Shown here: positions 11,000-23,275 of the stretch, one piece after another
How positions within the stretch are numbered: the stretch's first letter is position 1
Layout: each line of letters opens with the position of its first letter
Origin: Pollenia angustigena
Taxonomy: Eukaryota; Arthropoda; Insecta; Diptera; Polleniidae
Direction: 5' to 3'
NCBI GenBank assembly: GCA_930367215.1
Contig: OV884059.1
Location: forward strand, 161,880,511 to 161,944,510
Length of the DNA: 64,000 nt
Made by a program: the position numbers and the translations under genes
The notes under the pieces: generated by a model
Told to the model about the DNA's origin: nothing
What the model saw: only the letters and a program-made list of their open reading frames with translations
The model's database searches: none

Positions 11000-11352
11000 C
11001 TCTGGGCCCATTTCACCATTAATGCCCGTAATTTCTACAAATAGATATCTATTTCTACCTAATAGATATCTTAACCTATCCGGTAACACTACTGTGTTAA
11101 TTTCAACGTTAATTTTGCCTGCGTGAATTAACAATCGAAAATCGATGGTGTAAAATACATTACACTTAACCCGCAGGTAAGAAATACGTTTTAAAATAAT
11201 GAAAACCATAGATACCTATACACAGCTAGATACCTATATGTAGAAACTACGGGCATAAATAGCAATTTACGTGTTCGTTTTTCATGTTAAATAAAAATAA
11301 AACTATAAAAATATGAATTGATATCTAAATACAATTAGTGAAATAGGCTCTT
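11000..11352. mobile_element. Inverted-repeat MITE, two-tier termini
   Basis: Outer arms CTGGGCCCATTTCAC (11002-11015) and GTGAAATAGGCTC (11338-11350) pair imperfectly. Inner arms begin ATGCCCGTAATTTCTACAAA at 11022 and end GTAGAAACTACGGGCAT at 11256, pairing over 28 bp with about three mismatches. No coding frame. Confidence 0.65.
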
Positions 11353-12470
11353 AGTTTTTAAGAATTATTTGTTTTTTATTTCTCTCTCCAACACTTTCTC
11401 TTCTCTATATTAAAGAACTTTAGACATTATTTTCTCCTTATTTATTTATCGAATTTTCATATATGAGCAGCCTGTCCATCATGTTCAAATCGTTAAACAA
11501 GCAGTAAATTTGAATCAACCATAACACTTAACAACAATTTTGAATTTTTACCAAAATAACGGAGTTCCAACAATGGATTCTGGTCGACGTTTGTCGGCAT
11601 TTAAAAAGATCACATCAGAATTTAATAACAGGGGGTTCAAGTTTCCCCCTCTTGGCTTGTTAGTGCAGCATATCGGTATATGAAACTATATGTTCTTTAC
11701 ATCTGAGGTATTAAGTTTTTTTATTAAGCAGCTTTGTAGAAAATATTACAGCAAATATTTTTGTCGAACACATAAACCCTTTAACTCCCCTTCAAAGCGG
11801 TAATTTTTGTCCCTTTTTAAACAAATCTTAAAGAACACTCGTACCAAAAAGTTTGTCCATGAAATTTACTACAAATATCGGAAGACAGCCAACCGCAAAA
11901 TTTAACACAAACAGCAAAAACCAGCCAAGCTGGAGTATTCATCCTCCAGAATTGCAACAAGATTTTGGGAACTTATTCTATCAGCTTCACCATCTTGTGA
12001 TACTTTTGGGAGCGAAGCAAGTTTTGAGGAGAAAGAGCTGCGAATCCGTTTAAGTACTATTACAGCCGTACCTAAACAAGAGCGGAAGGCGGAACGTTTT
12101 CTTCCGCTAAGTTTTTACGCTGATATGCCATACCTAAACAAGAGCGTCAACGCTGTGCCACAAACAGTAGTGTTAACTGTCTTGTTTAATAAAACGCACA
12201 TACTAGAAATAAAAAGAAGAGAAAAAACCGCTAGATATGGCTGTTATGAACGTATCAATTCCATCTTGTATTTGAGGCTTTTGAGAACTTTTAACTTGTG
12301 AGACAGAGTTTTTCATTGCGTCTGTTTTGCATTAATCGTTTCATTACTTATTAAGAATGTTTTTGGCGCTGCAGCAGCACTTTCACGCTCACGTAAAAGT
12401 TTAATATTTATGAATGTATTGCAATCAACATTTAAAATAAATATCAGAAAAATAATGTAACGAAAACTGG
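11353..12470. other. Unassigned DNA
   Basis: Nothing recognised. GTACCTAAACAAGAGCG recurs imperfectly at about 12069 and 12131, and GCCGTACCTAACCAAG near 38100 is similar, so this may be a weak dispersed repeat. Confidence 0.5.
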
Positions 12471-12477
12471 AAATATT

Positions 12478-12595
12478 CAGTTGGCGTTAGCGTAAACGCC
12501 TGAGTCGTTTTTTGTAATAGATTAAACTTAAACAAAACATTTGTTCTTAAATCTTCTATAAAAAACTACTCTGCCGTATACGCCAACGCCAACCG
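12478..12595. repeat. Short hairpin repeat
   Basis: AGTTGGCGTTAGCGTAAACG (12479-12498) pairs with CGTATACGCCAACGCCAACC (12575-12594), inverted with few mismatches around a ~75-bp loop. GC-rich in an AT-rich setting; may be a tiny MITE. Confidence 0.5.
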
Positions 12596-13480
12596 TAATG
12601 AGGCTGAATGCGGCAACTCCTGAACGAACTATGGGAAGTTGTTCCGTTTTTCAATGTAGTAAAAATGTAAAGAGCAAAGTAAGAAAGATAAAAGAGTGAG
12701 AGGTTAAAGATTTTAAAATAGGTGGATGATCGTAAGTGAACTTATTTAAATAGTCAACATTTACCGAGAAAATTATGAACTAGTTCCCCAACATTTTCTT
12801 CGAAATGGTGTAACAACTTTATAACTATTTGAAATTCTATAGTCATTGTAACACTTTTATAAGCTAATAATGATAATGAGAATCATGATGACGATGATAA
12901 TGATGTCGTTTGTGTTGGTTGAGCACTAAAAAATATGAGTTATTACTGACAAAAAAACACAAAAACAAAACTACCAACATTCTATAGAAAAATTACAAAA
13001 TAATTTCACCGTTCATGCAGAGATGGTTGGTTGATAACAGCATTAAAAATTTGACTGAAAGGAAGTTCAAGTTTGCAGCGTAAAATTTTAAATCTGCAAC
13101 TTATTCATAGAATATCTCAAAAACAAAGAGGAAAAAAATTCATACTTGTTATGAAAAACTAAATGGAAAATAAATCTGTACTCAAATAATTCAGAGGAAA
13201 AGTAGGAGATTTGTAACATTTTACATATTTACTTAACACATATTTGTTACATATTACATGCTGGTGGATTTGGATTTGCTTGTATGTTGGTTCTATGAAA
13301 ATACTTTACGTAAAAGTATTCATTATTTTAAAATATCTTATTTCTGTAGAAAACTATATAAACCTTTTATAAAAACTTAATTGACATTTATATAAAATAC
13401 TAAAGGACCCGGCGAATTTCGCCTCGCCCCAACTTTATTCGTTATATTGACTGGTTGGGAGAAAAGTTAGGGAAACAGAG
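12596..13480. other. Unassigned AT-rich DNA
   Basis: A degenerate GATAATGATG-type microsatellite lies at about 12867-12910. No gene recognised. Confidence 0.6.
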
Positions 13481-13800
13481 TACACAGAAAAAATTAAGAA
13501 CTAACTTCAATTAACGTATTTGTTAGAAATTTGTACTATTAATTAAATTCCGTACTGATTTTCCGCCAGCAAACAAATTGATCATATCAACTAACACATT
13601 TGTAAGTTTGAGCTTTTCTTGCTGTTCAGTTTCAATCAATTGGGTTAATTGAAATGTGACCACCAATATCAAAATATTTTTCTCAATCAAAGCAGTTAAT
13701 TGAAACAATTAAAAAATTGTTTGAAACTTTAAAATATTTTAAAGTTTGTGTGAATGTTTTCATTAATTGAAAAAATTTTACTGAAAATCTTTTCTGTGTA
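13481..13800. mobile_element. TA-type MITE (CACAGAAAA termini)
   Basis: Starts TACACAGAAAAAATT and ends TTTTCTGTGTA, giving inverted termini CACAGAAAA flanked by TA on both sides, as for Tc1/mariner-derived MITEs. Length 320 bp. Short TTAATTG repeats inside. Open frames within it are not credible genes. Confidence 0.65.
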
Positions 13801-14235
13801 GCGAAACCACGTATGCAAAATTTTTAACTTTTTCTGAATTAACTTTGACGTTTACAAAAATGAAGGGATATCAAAGAAGTTGAGTGATGAGAACAAAGAA
13901 AAGACACAAAAATAAGACATTTCAATGAAGCGAAGTCCGACTCCCCTAATCAGTTTTTTTTACAATTAAAATAATGAAGACAAACAAAAGATACTGACGA
14001 AGAATGAAGAATCGTGTTGTCACTATGAAATAACGAAACTAACCGAAAAAAACCCGTATAATCAAGCTCAAAACGTTTTTTATCACAATGATTTCCACAA
14101 TTATTATCAAAATAAATAAATTTCAGCAAGAAAAATAGCACATTTACTGTAGAAAATTACAATGCCAAAATGACATCTGTCAGTTTGCGCAAAGTCTAAG
14201 TCAACGTATGACGCCATCTATCGGATTTTGGCTGA

Positions 14236-14510
14236 GAACTTTCTATTTTTTCATTTGGAAAGCCATTAAGGAATAATTACACACAGAATTTCGTCCAAAA
14301 AATCAATTTTCGATTTTTCCAATTTTCCGTCTTTGGCGGAGAGATTTTTTAATTTTCCATGATGTACACAAAGAACTTTCTATTGTTTGATTTGGAAAGC
14401 CATTAAGGAATAATTTCACACAAAATTTCATACAAAAATTCGATTTTCGATTTGTCCAATTTTCCGACTTTTCTGGAGGGATTTTCCAAAATTTTCTTCC
14501 GTAAAAACCT
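14236..14510 (+). repeat. Tandem duplication, 137-bp unit, two copies
   Basis: GAACTTTCTATT...TTTGGAAAGCCATTAAGGAA starts at 14236 and again at 14373; both copies continue through a CGATTTTCGATTT-like and CCAATTTTCCG segment. The copies have diverged. Confidence 0.7.
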
Positions 14511-14559
14511 TTTCCTTGAAAATACAAACAACTGACAAAAAATTTTACAGAAACCGGTC

Positions 14560-16390
14560 TCATTTTATGAATTTATATATGGCTAAATCCAAAGTGTTGA
14601 ACCTGACAGTCGTACGCATCAAAAATGCAATAACATTTTAAAGAAAAAATATTTTTACGTTCTCTTATCCCTTAAATTATAGCACTAAGAAAGCACTGTT
14701 ATCTATGCTTAAGTTTATGGAGGCCGCGATTCTAGGACAAAAATAATGGCAAAAAAAGTAGCGGTTCGAACGTGAAAAAAACAGAAGTAGTTTTTGTGGC
14801 CATGTATAAAAAGTCGTAATTCAGCGAAACCTGGCACAATTTTTTAGTCAAACTACTTTTAGAATTTTACGTGGCAATGTAACATTAAAATGTCTTTGGT
14901 TTGATTCCAAAATCTTCTGTATTTAATATTTTTTAAGCCAAAATTTAGGTCGATACGTGACATTTCGAACGTGAAATTATTTCCGTTATAATTTAACTGA
15001 ATGATGATCGAAAAAAAATGAAAATTTACCGTTAATCCGAATAACATATTTCTTTTTGAACTCTTCCTTATATTACAGAGCATATAAGAACTTTTTTTGT
15101 AATTATTTTTATCAAATATCACCTCTTTTAAGGAAGCTAATATTAAATAAAACATTCTCACAAATAAGAAATTACGTTTGCACAACTTTGCAGTCTGATT
15201 GTTCATCTAAATTAGTGAAGGGCACACACATACTCTCACATTTATGCTTGTGTTGACGAAATAACAACAAACCCTGCAAACGATTTCCATCGCCGAATCA
15301 TCGCCCGCGAATCACCGGCAAGTTTTCTAACATCGCTGCGATGCATCGCGTAGAAGCTCTGGCGAATTGCGAAAACGTTCGCGTACCGCGATTCGCTAAT
15401 TGCCCTTGAAACCAAATATTTATTTATTCTATCGAAAGTTATAAAAAAACACTGATGATTGCCGCTACTTGTGTGCGCTCGAATATTCATCGCCGTAGGC
15501 GATGGTTAGCGATTCGTATTTCCTGAGAAGGATCGCGTAATCATCGCCAAACAAGCAATCGCCAAAAAATTTTAAAAATGTTTGAAGGGAAGCAACAGCC
15601 GAAGGTACATTGTCACAGACCACACAAAGAAATTTATGGTGTATATGTGTCGACGTCACACAAGCAGCATTTTTATTCCTATGCACGCGTAGATAGGATT
15701 TGCAAATGTGCCCGTCACTGATCTAAATGAACAAATTTATAGGTAAATTTATAAAATTAGTACAATCTAAATATTTCTCTATAACAATATTGTTAAATTA
15801 TCAACTTTTAATAACTTTTAAATTTTCGGTCCCGGTGGACCTTTTGACGGAAATGCCCATATATAGATTAAATACACGCATGAATGAAAATCTTATTTGC
15901 ATAAAGGTTGTGGAAGATTTATTTAAAAATTAATAAAAGTACTCTTACAAATGTTAATACTTCAAAACCAATAAAAAGATTTTTCTTAATTATGAATTAA
16001 TATCTGTTATTTCCCTTAATTAGGCAAACAAATGTTTATCTCATAAATTCACTTCTATTAAAAAAATTTCTAAACCCCAGATTCTTTTCCAACAAGAAAT
16101 AAATAAAACGTTACCACTTGTTCAAAAGACATTTATTCCAAAGTAAAAAAAAGTATTTAGTCTGAGTCCTTTGTAAATGTTTTTAAGTAGATTGTAAACA
16201 ATGATTTGCAACAATCTTTATTACAAATGCGAATTAAAAGAAAACCAGCAAAATACCAACAGAAACAGAAGTACCACCATATACGAGGAGTACAAGTTTG
16301 AGTGGAGGCATAAACTCTGATACGTTTAGATCGTAAATTATTTAAAACTGCACACATAATTTTTAATAAAAAATACATACATACATATGA
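14560..16390. other. Unassigned DNA, includes a GC-richer ATCGC-rich stretch
   Basis: Between 15270 and 15560 the motif ATCGCC/GCGAAT recurs in both orientations (GAATCATCGCCCGCGAATCA, GATGGTTAGCGATTCG), a possible degraded inverted-repeat element. The rest is featureless AT-rich DNA. Confidence 0.4.
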
Positions 16391-17689
16391 ATTAGGGTTT
16401 CCCCAAAAAAAAAAAAATTCCAACTCGCGGTCTCTTCCCCTAGAATTTCGCGATTACACAAAAACCTGAGAATTACAAAATTTAGGGAGAATAAGAAAAG
16501 ATTCAAAAGGTGTCTCAAAGCGACTAAAATCTTGAATAGTGAATACAAGGCGAACAAATCACTTCTTTTAGTTTTTGTCAAATTTTCTTAATGTGGGAAA
16601 AGTTTTTATTCTAGACGATAAATTAATCGAAATGTAAATAAAATTATGTTTTCAAAATGTAAAATAAACCCAAAATCGGCTAAAAACAAGTCCAGTAATA
16701 AAAAAATGCCCCAGACCAAAAATGTGTCAATTATAACTTGACCAAGAAATTCGAGCGAACACCTTAAATATTCTTAGAATTGACTTGGTTAAAACATTTT
16801 AATTTTTTGTAATCTTAATTTAACTTTAGGCCATTTTCACTCCAAGTTCAAAAAGCAATAAATCTACAATTTTTTCTGTTTATAATTAAAAATGTTTTCT
16901 CTTATTAAGCAGATATTTGAACGAAACTACTTTTCTAACGTTACCAAATTGGATTTATTCTTCTGATTAGAGAAAAAAAATTAGAGAAAATGGTTAAGTC
17001 GACTTTAATCAATATATAAATATATTCAAATATTTTGTTATCAATTTCATGAAATATTTAAAGTGTCCAAAAAATTTACCTTTGACCTTGTCAATTGACC
17101 TTCGGCTTGGTTCGGTTTTGACAATAATTTTTAGAATATAGTCCTTGTAGCTTGTATCATAGAACTCTGAATAGCATTAAATGGCATTTCATAAAAATAA
17201 ATGAACTTTATACCAATTGATTAGCATTTTCCTTGAAATCCTTCAAAATCAAATCGTTGGCCCACCCAACACTGATAGAATAGGCTGATGTATTTTGACA
17301 TCAGTACTATGACAAGTGTCTTCGTTTTTTACACCATAACACTTCTCACCATTGTGATGTCAGCCTAAACATCACTTGGCCATATTGTCATGAGGTCAAA
17401 AATGGAAATTATGTCATCAATGTGATGACACATCGGCATCACAGAAATGGCGAATTGGACTAGGCATAATAAACCATGTTGTCATCAGTGCGATGACTCA
17501 GTAACAGCGGCGAAAGAACTCATTAGGCAAACTCTCATTAACCAATTTTTCGCACTCTTACTCTTGTTTTTTGCTGCAATGTTTTCTTTCTGTCAGTTAC
17601 TTAAAATCTTATTTCGTTATTATGTTGCCAATTTACTTGGTGCAGCGAAAAATGGGTAAGGTTTAGTCATTGGAATTGATTTAAGTCAA

Positions 17690-17830
17690 AGTGAGAGAAT
17701 ATTATTATTACATTTCACATGTTTGCTTCACTTTGATGTTTTCCGCCCTTTGTTTACAAAAGAACTCTCAATTATAAGACACCAGCAGAAAACCCGATAT
17801 GGTAATTTAACAAAATAAATGGCGATTTTT
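17690..17830 (+). repeat. Core segment shared with 49800-49935
   Basis: GAGAGAATATTATTATTACA..TTTGTTTAC..AGAACTCTCAATTATAAGAC..ACCAGCAG..CGATATGG also occurs, reverse-complemented, at 49800-49935. In both copies one frame reads ELSIIRHQQ then RYG. Whether the frame matters cannot be told from two copies. Confidence 0.7.
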
Positions 17831-17921
17831 TAAGAGCTATAGGAAAGTTTAAAAAAAAAACACATAAAATTCAGAGAAATGCACAAATCTTTATTTGAAT
17901 CGAAAGTACGGTCCATAAAAT

Positions 17922-18603
17922 TTAATGTTTGAAGATTATTTCATGCAAATGTTGACCGTGACTGCGCCTCAAATGGTCCATCCGCTTAGTCAAATTTTGG
18001 CATACTCTTTTCAACATTTCGGCCGGTATCTCATAAATAAATGCTTCAATGTTGTCTTCCAATGCGTCAATTGAAGCGGGCATGTGTGTATAGACTTGAG
18101 CTTTAACATAGCCCCACAAAAAATAGTCTAAAGGCGTTAAATCGCACGATCTAGGCGGCCAATTGACCGGTCCCGAACGTGTAATAAAATGTTCACCGAA
18201 CACGCCTCTCAATAAGTACATTGTTAAGCGTGCTGTGTAGCATGTGGCACCGTCTTGTTAAAACCACATGCCATGCAAGTCAAGCTCTTGCATTTTGGGC
18301 AAAAAAAAAGTTGGATATCATCTCACGGTAGCGCTCACCATGCACAGTTACGTTACAATTCGCATCATCTTTAAAGAAGTACGGTCCAATGATGCCACCA
18401 GCCCATAAACCGCACCAAACTGTGTCTTTTTCTGAATGCATTGGTAGCTCTTGCAATGCTTATTTACGTACCCATTGAGCCAAAAATGAGCTGACCATAA
18501 AATGGAAAAAGCGCGCGATGAACTTTCTTAACAGAGCACAGCACGCGTTTTGATAATAAAATTCAATAATTTGCAAGCGTTCTTCGTTTGTAAGACGATT
18601 CAT
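17922..18603 (-). pseudogene. IS630/Tc1-mariner transposase pseudogene (DUF4817-type HTH + DDE)
   Basis: The start MNRLTNEERLQIIEFYYQN (ATG at 18601-18603) is the DUF4817-type helix-turn-helix. After an internal deletion come LNGYVNK near 18470, DTVWCGLWAGGIIGPYFFKD near 18390, VTVHGERYREMI near 18335, then QDGATCYTARLT with the second catalytic Asp, and the C-terminal NWPPRSCDLTPLDYFLWG with the third Asp, ending HEIIFKH near 17925. A TAA replaces the residue before QDGAT. The region around the first Asp is frameshifted. The total is about 680 bp against roughly 1 kb for an intact gene. Inactive. Confidence 0.9.
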
Positions 18604-19269
18604 GGTTAAATTATAGACCAAACGGAAGATGTTTGACAGTGAAACAAAACACGAAACGTGCGTCAACTGTTTAACCCAGTGTTGCCAAAAAGATAATAGC
18701 TAAAAAAAATCACCCATTAGAATCAGAGAATTTTTGCTTTTTATTTTACTTTTTTAACATGGGAATAAAGCTAATAATACACAAAATGTGGCATCGAATT
18801 AATGTCACAGTGGTCATAACATTGATGGCGCGTAAAATATTGCAAAATTTTATAATGTCGTTTATCATTGGATTGATGTCACTTTTTGCATCATTGATGC
18901 CATTTTTAATAACTATGATACTACAATTCTGATATTCGGACATCATCAATATGAAGAGTCATTTTTCTATCAGTGAAGTGTAGCGGGAGATGTTTTTAAA
19001 ATTTTTTATTTTCATTCTTTAAGATGTTTCAAACAAGTCTCTGGTGTGCAAATCTTAATGTTGTAAAAAGTTTTACAACATTTAAAAATGTTGACAAATA
19101 GATTTTTTTCGCCTTGTATTCACTATTTATGTTTTCAGTCGCTTTGAGATACCTCTTAATCTTTTTTTATTCGCCCAAAATTTTGTATTTCTTTGTTTTT
19201 TGGGCATTCGCATATTTCTAGGGGGTAAGAACCGATATTTGAAAACTTTGTTTCCCCCATATAATGAAG

Positions 19270-20330
19270 GACCACTCTAATATACAGCATATATAAAAAA
19301 ATTACTTTGAAACACTCAACAAACAAGATGTACCTATTAATGTATTAGCAAATATTGGGTGAGAGAAAATGTAAATTTTTATTAACAATATCAAGGCAAT
19401 CTTATGAAACGCTTAGAAATTAAGTAAACTTTTTTTAACAAATAGAATCTGGGAATTATTTCTTTTCATAAGTTACTTTTTTTTGCGAATTTATTTTAAA
19501 AATGTAAGGAATAGGACTTTTACAAAAAAGCTTTATTAAATAAATAACTGAAATTAAGCTCATATAATAAATTCGAAAAATAAAAAAATGTTGAAAGTAA
19601 ACTTTTTTTTAACATTTTGGTATGACCATCGTTGAGTAAAAATAAAACTAATAACTAAAATAAAATCAAATAAGCTTTTGTCAAATTGAAGAAGTGTGTT
19701 TTATTTTTATTTATTAAATATTACAAGTATGTAAAATTACAAATTTTAATTTTATTATGACAATTGTGATTTATTGAACCGTTGTTTTTTGAAATTTTTG
19801 ATATTTTTTAATTAAGTTCAGCAAAAGGTTAAAATGCGAAGTATTCGGACGATAAGAATGTGGTTATGCCCAAAACATATAAACTCGAACCGAGTTCAAT
19901 CCCGTCTTCAGTCAAGAATAATGAAAAACATCATAGATGGGAAAAGTCAGCAGGAACAGGAGTGTTAAGACCGATTCGGTAGCGTCCATACGAATATGAG
20001 CGAATTTCGAAGATAAAACAGGAGCTAATAATTCTCAATATTGCAAATTTCTCATTTTTCTTGACTTCTTGCAAATATAACCAAAACAAGAAGACATTGA
20101 TAAATAGATTTCATAAATTGGAGCGAAAAAAGTTGAAATTAATAAAATTTGTTTTCATTATTTATTTATTGAATCTTCATATATTAAGTAAATACGAACT
20201 AACAGTAATTAATCGAATCTTATCCTAATACATTATTAAATGTCCTGCCAGTGTCAGAAAAAAAAAATTTCATCATCACGGTTTATGTTCACATATGCAG
20301 GTGTTTATCGCTCTTCTGGTAAGGTGAGTG
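19270..20330. other. Unassigned AT-rich DNA
   Basis: No gene or clear repeat. AAACTCGAACCGAGTTCAAT near 19885 contains a short palindrome. Confidence 0.55.
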
Positions 20331-20416
20331 CTGCAGTGTCTCTTCTCCTTAAGCGAGTGTGACCGCCATGTTTTAAAATAATTCAAGAGTGGGTTTTGGT
20401 GTAGTTCAAGCCTTTT

Positions 20417-21475
20417 TTAATATTTAACTACATATTTCTTAATCATAGTTTTTACTAATGGCACATTGAGATCCTTATGGATATTTGAGTTTTGAACATT
20501 ACTACCAGAGCGGCTGAGATAATTGGAAAAAGTTAATGTTGGCGCCTTTGGATTTTTTCGATATAAGAGGCCGAGGCAGTGCCCCATAACGGAATAACGT
20601 AATACCATATTGGCTTCAAGATAGAGTTGTTAAGTAGAAGTTTAAAATCAAGACTAAGGACGGAATTTCTTCTAATAAGCCAATGAATTTGAATTGCGTT
20701 CAGTTTCATTTGAGCTAATTTTGCTTCTATATGCCATTTCCACGTTAAACGGCGATCTAGATGTATACCGAGGTATTTTAAATGTGAGTGTTAAGGTATT
20801 ATTTTCTTATTGATTTTATAGGGGGCATGATTCCCGGCGCAGGCTGAATGTTATATGTAGTAATTTTTGTTCATTACCCTTATCCTCCATTGTTTTAACC
20901 GCTTTTGCAGTTCAAATATATGATTCTGTAAGTAACGAGATGCTTTATGACGGTTTTCGTGCACACTTTGAAAAGCTGTTTCGTCCGCAAATGTTGAAGT
21001 TTGGGTGTAGCTCTTTGTTGGCATGTCCGAAGTATAAAATAAGTATAATAGATGGTCCAGGATTCTGCCTTGCGGTACTCAAGCGCCAATTGGCTGATGG
21101 GAAATTTTATTAGAAATTTAAGAAATTGCCTTCTTTAATAATAAATTTACGACCGCCTAAGTAGTTTTCTAACAGCTTGTGTGTGTTTGCTGGTAAGTTT
21201 TGCTTTAATGTATGTAATAAGCATTCATGCCAGACTTAATCAAAAGCTTGCGATACATCGATGAAGAGTGCCGAGCAATATTTTTTTTTTTCTTCAAAGA
21301 CTTTTCTTATGACATTTACTATTCGATGATTTTGTTCAATTGTGTTTCTTCTTAATCCGAATTGCAGGTTTGGAATACAACTATTTTCATTTAAAATCGT
21401 TGTTGATTTTGACACTAGTAGTTTCTTAAATAGCTTTGATATATTTGATAATAAGCTATTAGGCCTATATCACTC
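20417..21475 (-). pseudogene. Jockey-clade non-LTR retrotransposon reverse transcriptase, degenerate
   Basis: Minus-strand fragments in order from 21475 down: YRPNSLLSNISKLFKKLLVS, CIPNLQFGLRRNTIEQNHRI (near 21320-21380), VPQGRILDHLLYLFYTSDMP (near 21025-21085; VPQGSVLGPLLY block), TSTFADETAFQ (near 20975-21000; FADD catalytic box, here FADE), then KYLGIHLDRRLTWKWHIEAK (near 20735-20790), WLIRRNSVLSLDFKLLLNNS, LKPIWYYVIPLWGTAS and IHKDLNVPLVKTMI near 20450. Several frameshifts and stops break it. No endonuclease part, 3' UTR or poly(A) is evident, so this is an internal fragment. Confidence 0.88.
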
Positions 21476-21529
21476 AACCTTTGTATGATCCTTTCTTGCC
21501 CAACTTCCATTCAAGTTTCTCAATGGTCT

Positions 21530-22165
21530 TACAGTCAATTCACATGCAGGCTTTTACGACGTCGCTTTGTCGACGTCTCTTTTGGTTTGTTGGTGAGCGG
21601 TGTAGAAAAGAAAAAGGGGTAAACAAAACGACTCGTTTTGTGTTTTGCATGTCGTTTTTTATATTTCTTTTTACGTTTTATTCTTTTTCTTACTTCGAAG
21701 TGTGTGGTTGGTAGACGGGACCGGCAGAATTCTTGATTATTTATTTTTTTGGTGTGTTTTTTATTTTATGTAAATATATAATGTATTATTATGTAAACAT
21801 GAGGAAAAAAGTAAATTTGGCAGAACATGCTTCCAGTACGTTGGGAAATTCTCTTTCTTGGTTAATTTAAATTTGTTTTGATTGTTCATAAGTTAACGAA
21901 AAAAAGATAATTTGTTTATAATTTCGGATAAAAGAGGTAATGCCGGATAATAGAGGTAATTTAGATTGTGCAAAATAGTTCTTATTTTCCATTTAATTGA
22001 AGCTGCTGGTTAATCGAATGACGGGTAATCAAGGCCATACTGTAAATAAAAAAAAAACATGCAACCAAAAATCATCGTATTAACGCAAAGAGATTTTGGA
22101 AGTTGCTTTAAAAAGGAATCAAGATAAAACGACGTCGTAAAAGCCCTCATGTGAATTGAGTGTTT
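21530..22165. mobile_element. Inverted-repeat element, ~30-bp termini (ATTCACATG..TTTTACGACGTCG)
   Basis: The left end CAATTCACATGCAGG then CTTTTACGACGTCG pairs with the right end, which read inward is CTCAATTCACATGAGG then GCTTTTACGACGTCG. About 635 bp. The 77-codon frame inside shows no known domain. Non-autonomous DNA element of unknown superfamily. Confidence 0.7.
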
Positions 22166-22224
22166 GAGATAACTGTCTGCACGACAGTGTAGCCGTTTTC
22201 TAAGATTGCAGCGACTTTCTTAAT

Positions 22225-22325
22225 GCCTGTTTTTAGAACGCGAGCTCAAAAGTGACTCGTTTAACTAACACTTAAAACAAAAACAAAATTTCAAAATTTG
22301 TTGCGCTCGGGTTCTAAAAACAGGC
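22225..22325. mobile_element. 101-bp MITE with GCCTGTTTTTAGAAC termini
   Basis: GCCTGTTTTTAGAACGCGAG (22225-22244) pairs with GCTCGGGTTCTAAAAACAGG (22305-22324), 20 of 21 positions. Flanking TTAAT/GTTAG also pairs weakly. No target duplication is obvious. Confidence 0.7.
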
Positions 22326-22358
22326 AGTTAGTCTTTTTGTGCACTTTTTTTACAAATA

Positions 22359-23134
22359 CACCAATACGCCGGTTTACGTCGCTTCGGTTTGCGTCGTTTT
22401 CGAAGTTGCGTCTTTTAAAATTTCTGTGATTTCAAATTTGCGTCGATTTTGTTTCACTTTGCGTCGCATGGCTTCGAAGTTGCATCGCTAGTGCTTCGAT
22501 TTGCGTCGTTAATACAAAAATGTTTGTACAAAGCTTAAACAGAAAAGGGAATATCCCGTTTAAGTCTAATGCAAATTGTATGCGAAGGTTGTTTGCTGAT
22601 TGCATCCGGCTTAAAATTACATTTGCTGAAGTAAAGTGAAATTTAAATATTTTGCCATAACGAGTCAAAAAAAGCAAATAAGCTTAGAACAAAACCTGTA
22701 CATTTTGACTCGTTCTAAATCAGAGAAAAAGGCTATTGATATTGAAAGAGAAATTTGCTGTTCCAGTGACGCTGATAAAATTAAGAAATTTGTTGAAACA
22801 AGAACATCGTAACAACATAAACAGGTTACAAAGATGAGAAGTCTCTTAATGAAAAAAATGGAGCCAGTTCTTACTATTTGGATTGAAGATCCAAATCAGC
22901 GATGAATGCCCTTAAAACAAATGGTTATTCAACAGAAAGCTTTAAGTTTATGTCAAGATCTTAAATAAAATTATTCGTTACAAAGTCTATCAAATCAGCT
23001 AAAATAATGAATCTCGGAACCAATTAAATGAAAATCAATACAAATGTATAGAAAATCGTGCTTCGCTTTGCGACTTTTCGGTTTGCGTCGAGTTTTTCCG
23101 CTCCCAATTAGCGACACAAACCGGGGTATTGGTG
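22359..23134 (+). mobile_element. pogo/Tigger-type element, internally deleted
   Basis: CACCAATACGCCGGTTTACG at the left and, inward, CACCAATACCCCGGTTTGTG at the right, with TA on both outer sides (22357-22358, 23135-23136). The left subterminal region repeats TTTGCGTCG at least five times between 22385 and 22515, and the right end repeats it twice. Size 776 bp; a transposase relic lies in the middle. Confidence 0.8.
22690..22965 (+). pseudogene. Tigger/pogo transposase relic (CENP-B/Tc5-like HTH)
   Basis: A frame with stops reads TRSKSEKKAIDIEREI near 22710, then MRSLLMKKMEPVLTIWIEDP near 22833-22890 and MVIQQKALSLCQDLK near 22920-22965. This matches the second helix-turn-helix of Tigger/jerky-type proteins (a leucine-rich helix, TVWIED, then a KAxSLxxxLK helix). 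The DDE catalytic domain is absent. It only documents past coding capacity. Confidence 0.7.
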
Positions 23135-23275
23135 TACTTAAGTTAAGGGAACCTGGGCAATTGCCAATTTCTTCGAACTCTCATTTTTTCAGTCAAAAGA
23201 CGCTCGACATCTGAAAAATATATTTTATAATTTTTGGTTTTTTTTGGGCGTTATGCTGGAATGTTGAACAGCTAC

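Larger units (their letters stand above)
17270..18975. mobile_element. Inverted-repeat element with CACTGATAGAA termini
   Basis: CACTGATAGAA at 17270 and TTCTATCAGTG ending 18975. Subterminal regions at both ends are rich in ATGTCA/TGATG motifs (17290-17490, 18780-18960). An internal stretch, 17690-17830, is shared with another foldback-like element at 49800-49935 in the opposite orientation. A mariner relic is nested at 17.9-18.6 kb. Confidence 0.6.
16394..19260. mobile_element. Large inverted-repeat composite (arms of about 200 bp)
   Basis: The segment 16394-16600 is matched in inverted orientation by about 19065-19260. Key shared stretches are TCTCAAAGCGACT, AATAGTGAATACAAGGCGAA, ACAAAATTT and CCCCTAGAA. 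The arms have diverged. They enclose the CACTGATAGAA element and its nested mariner relic. Confidence 0.65.

Noticed and set aside
11561..12053. Possible host exon near 11.57-12.05 kb
   Set aside because: Short frames only, no conserved domain or convincing splice sites.
21481..21714. 77-codon frame at the start of the inverted-repeat element
   Set aside because: Phe-rich low-complexity; no match to a transposase motif.
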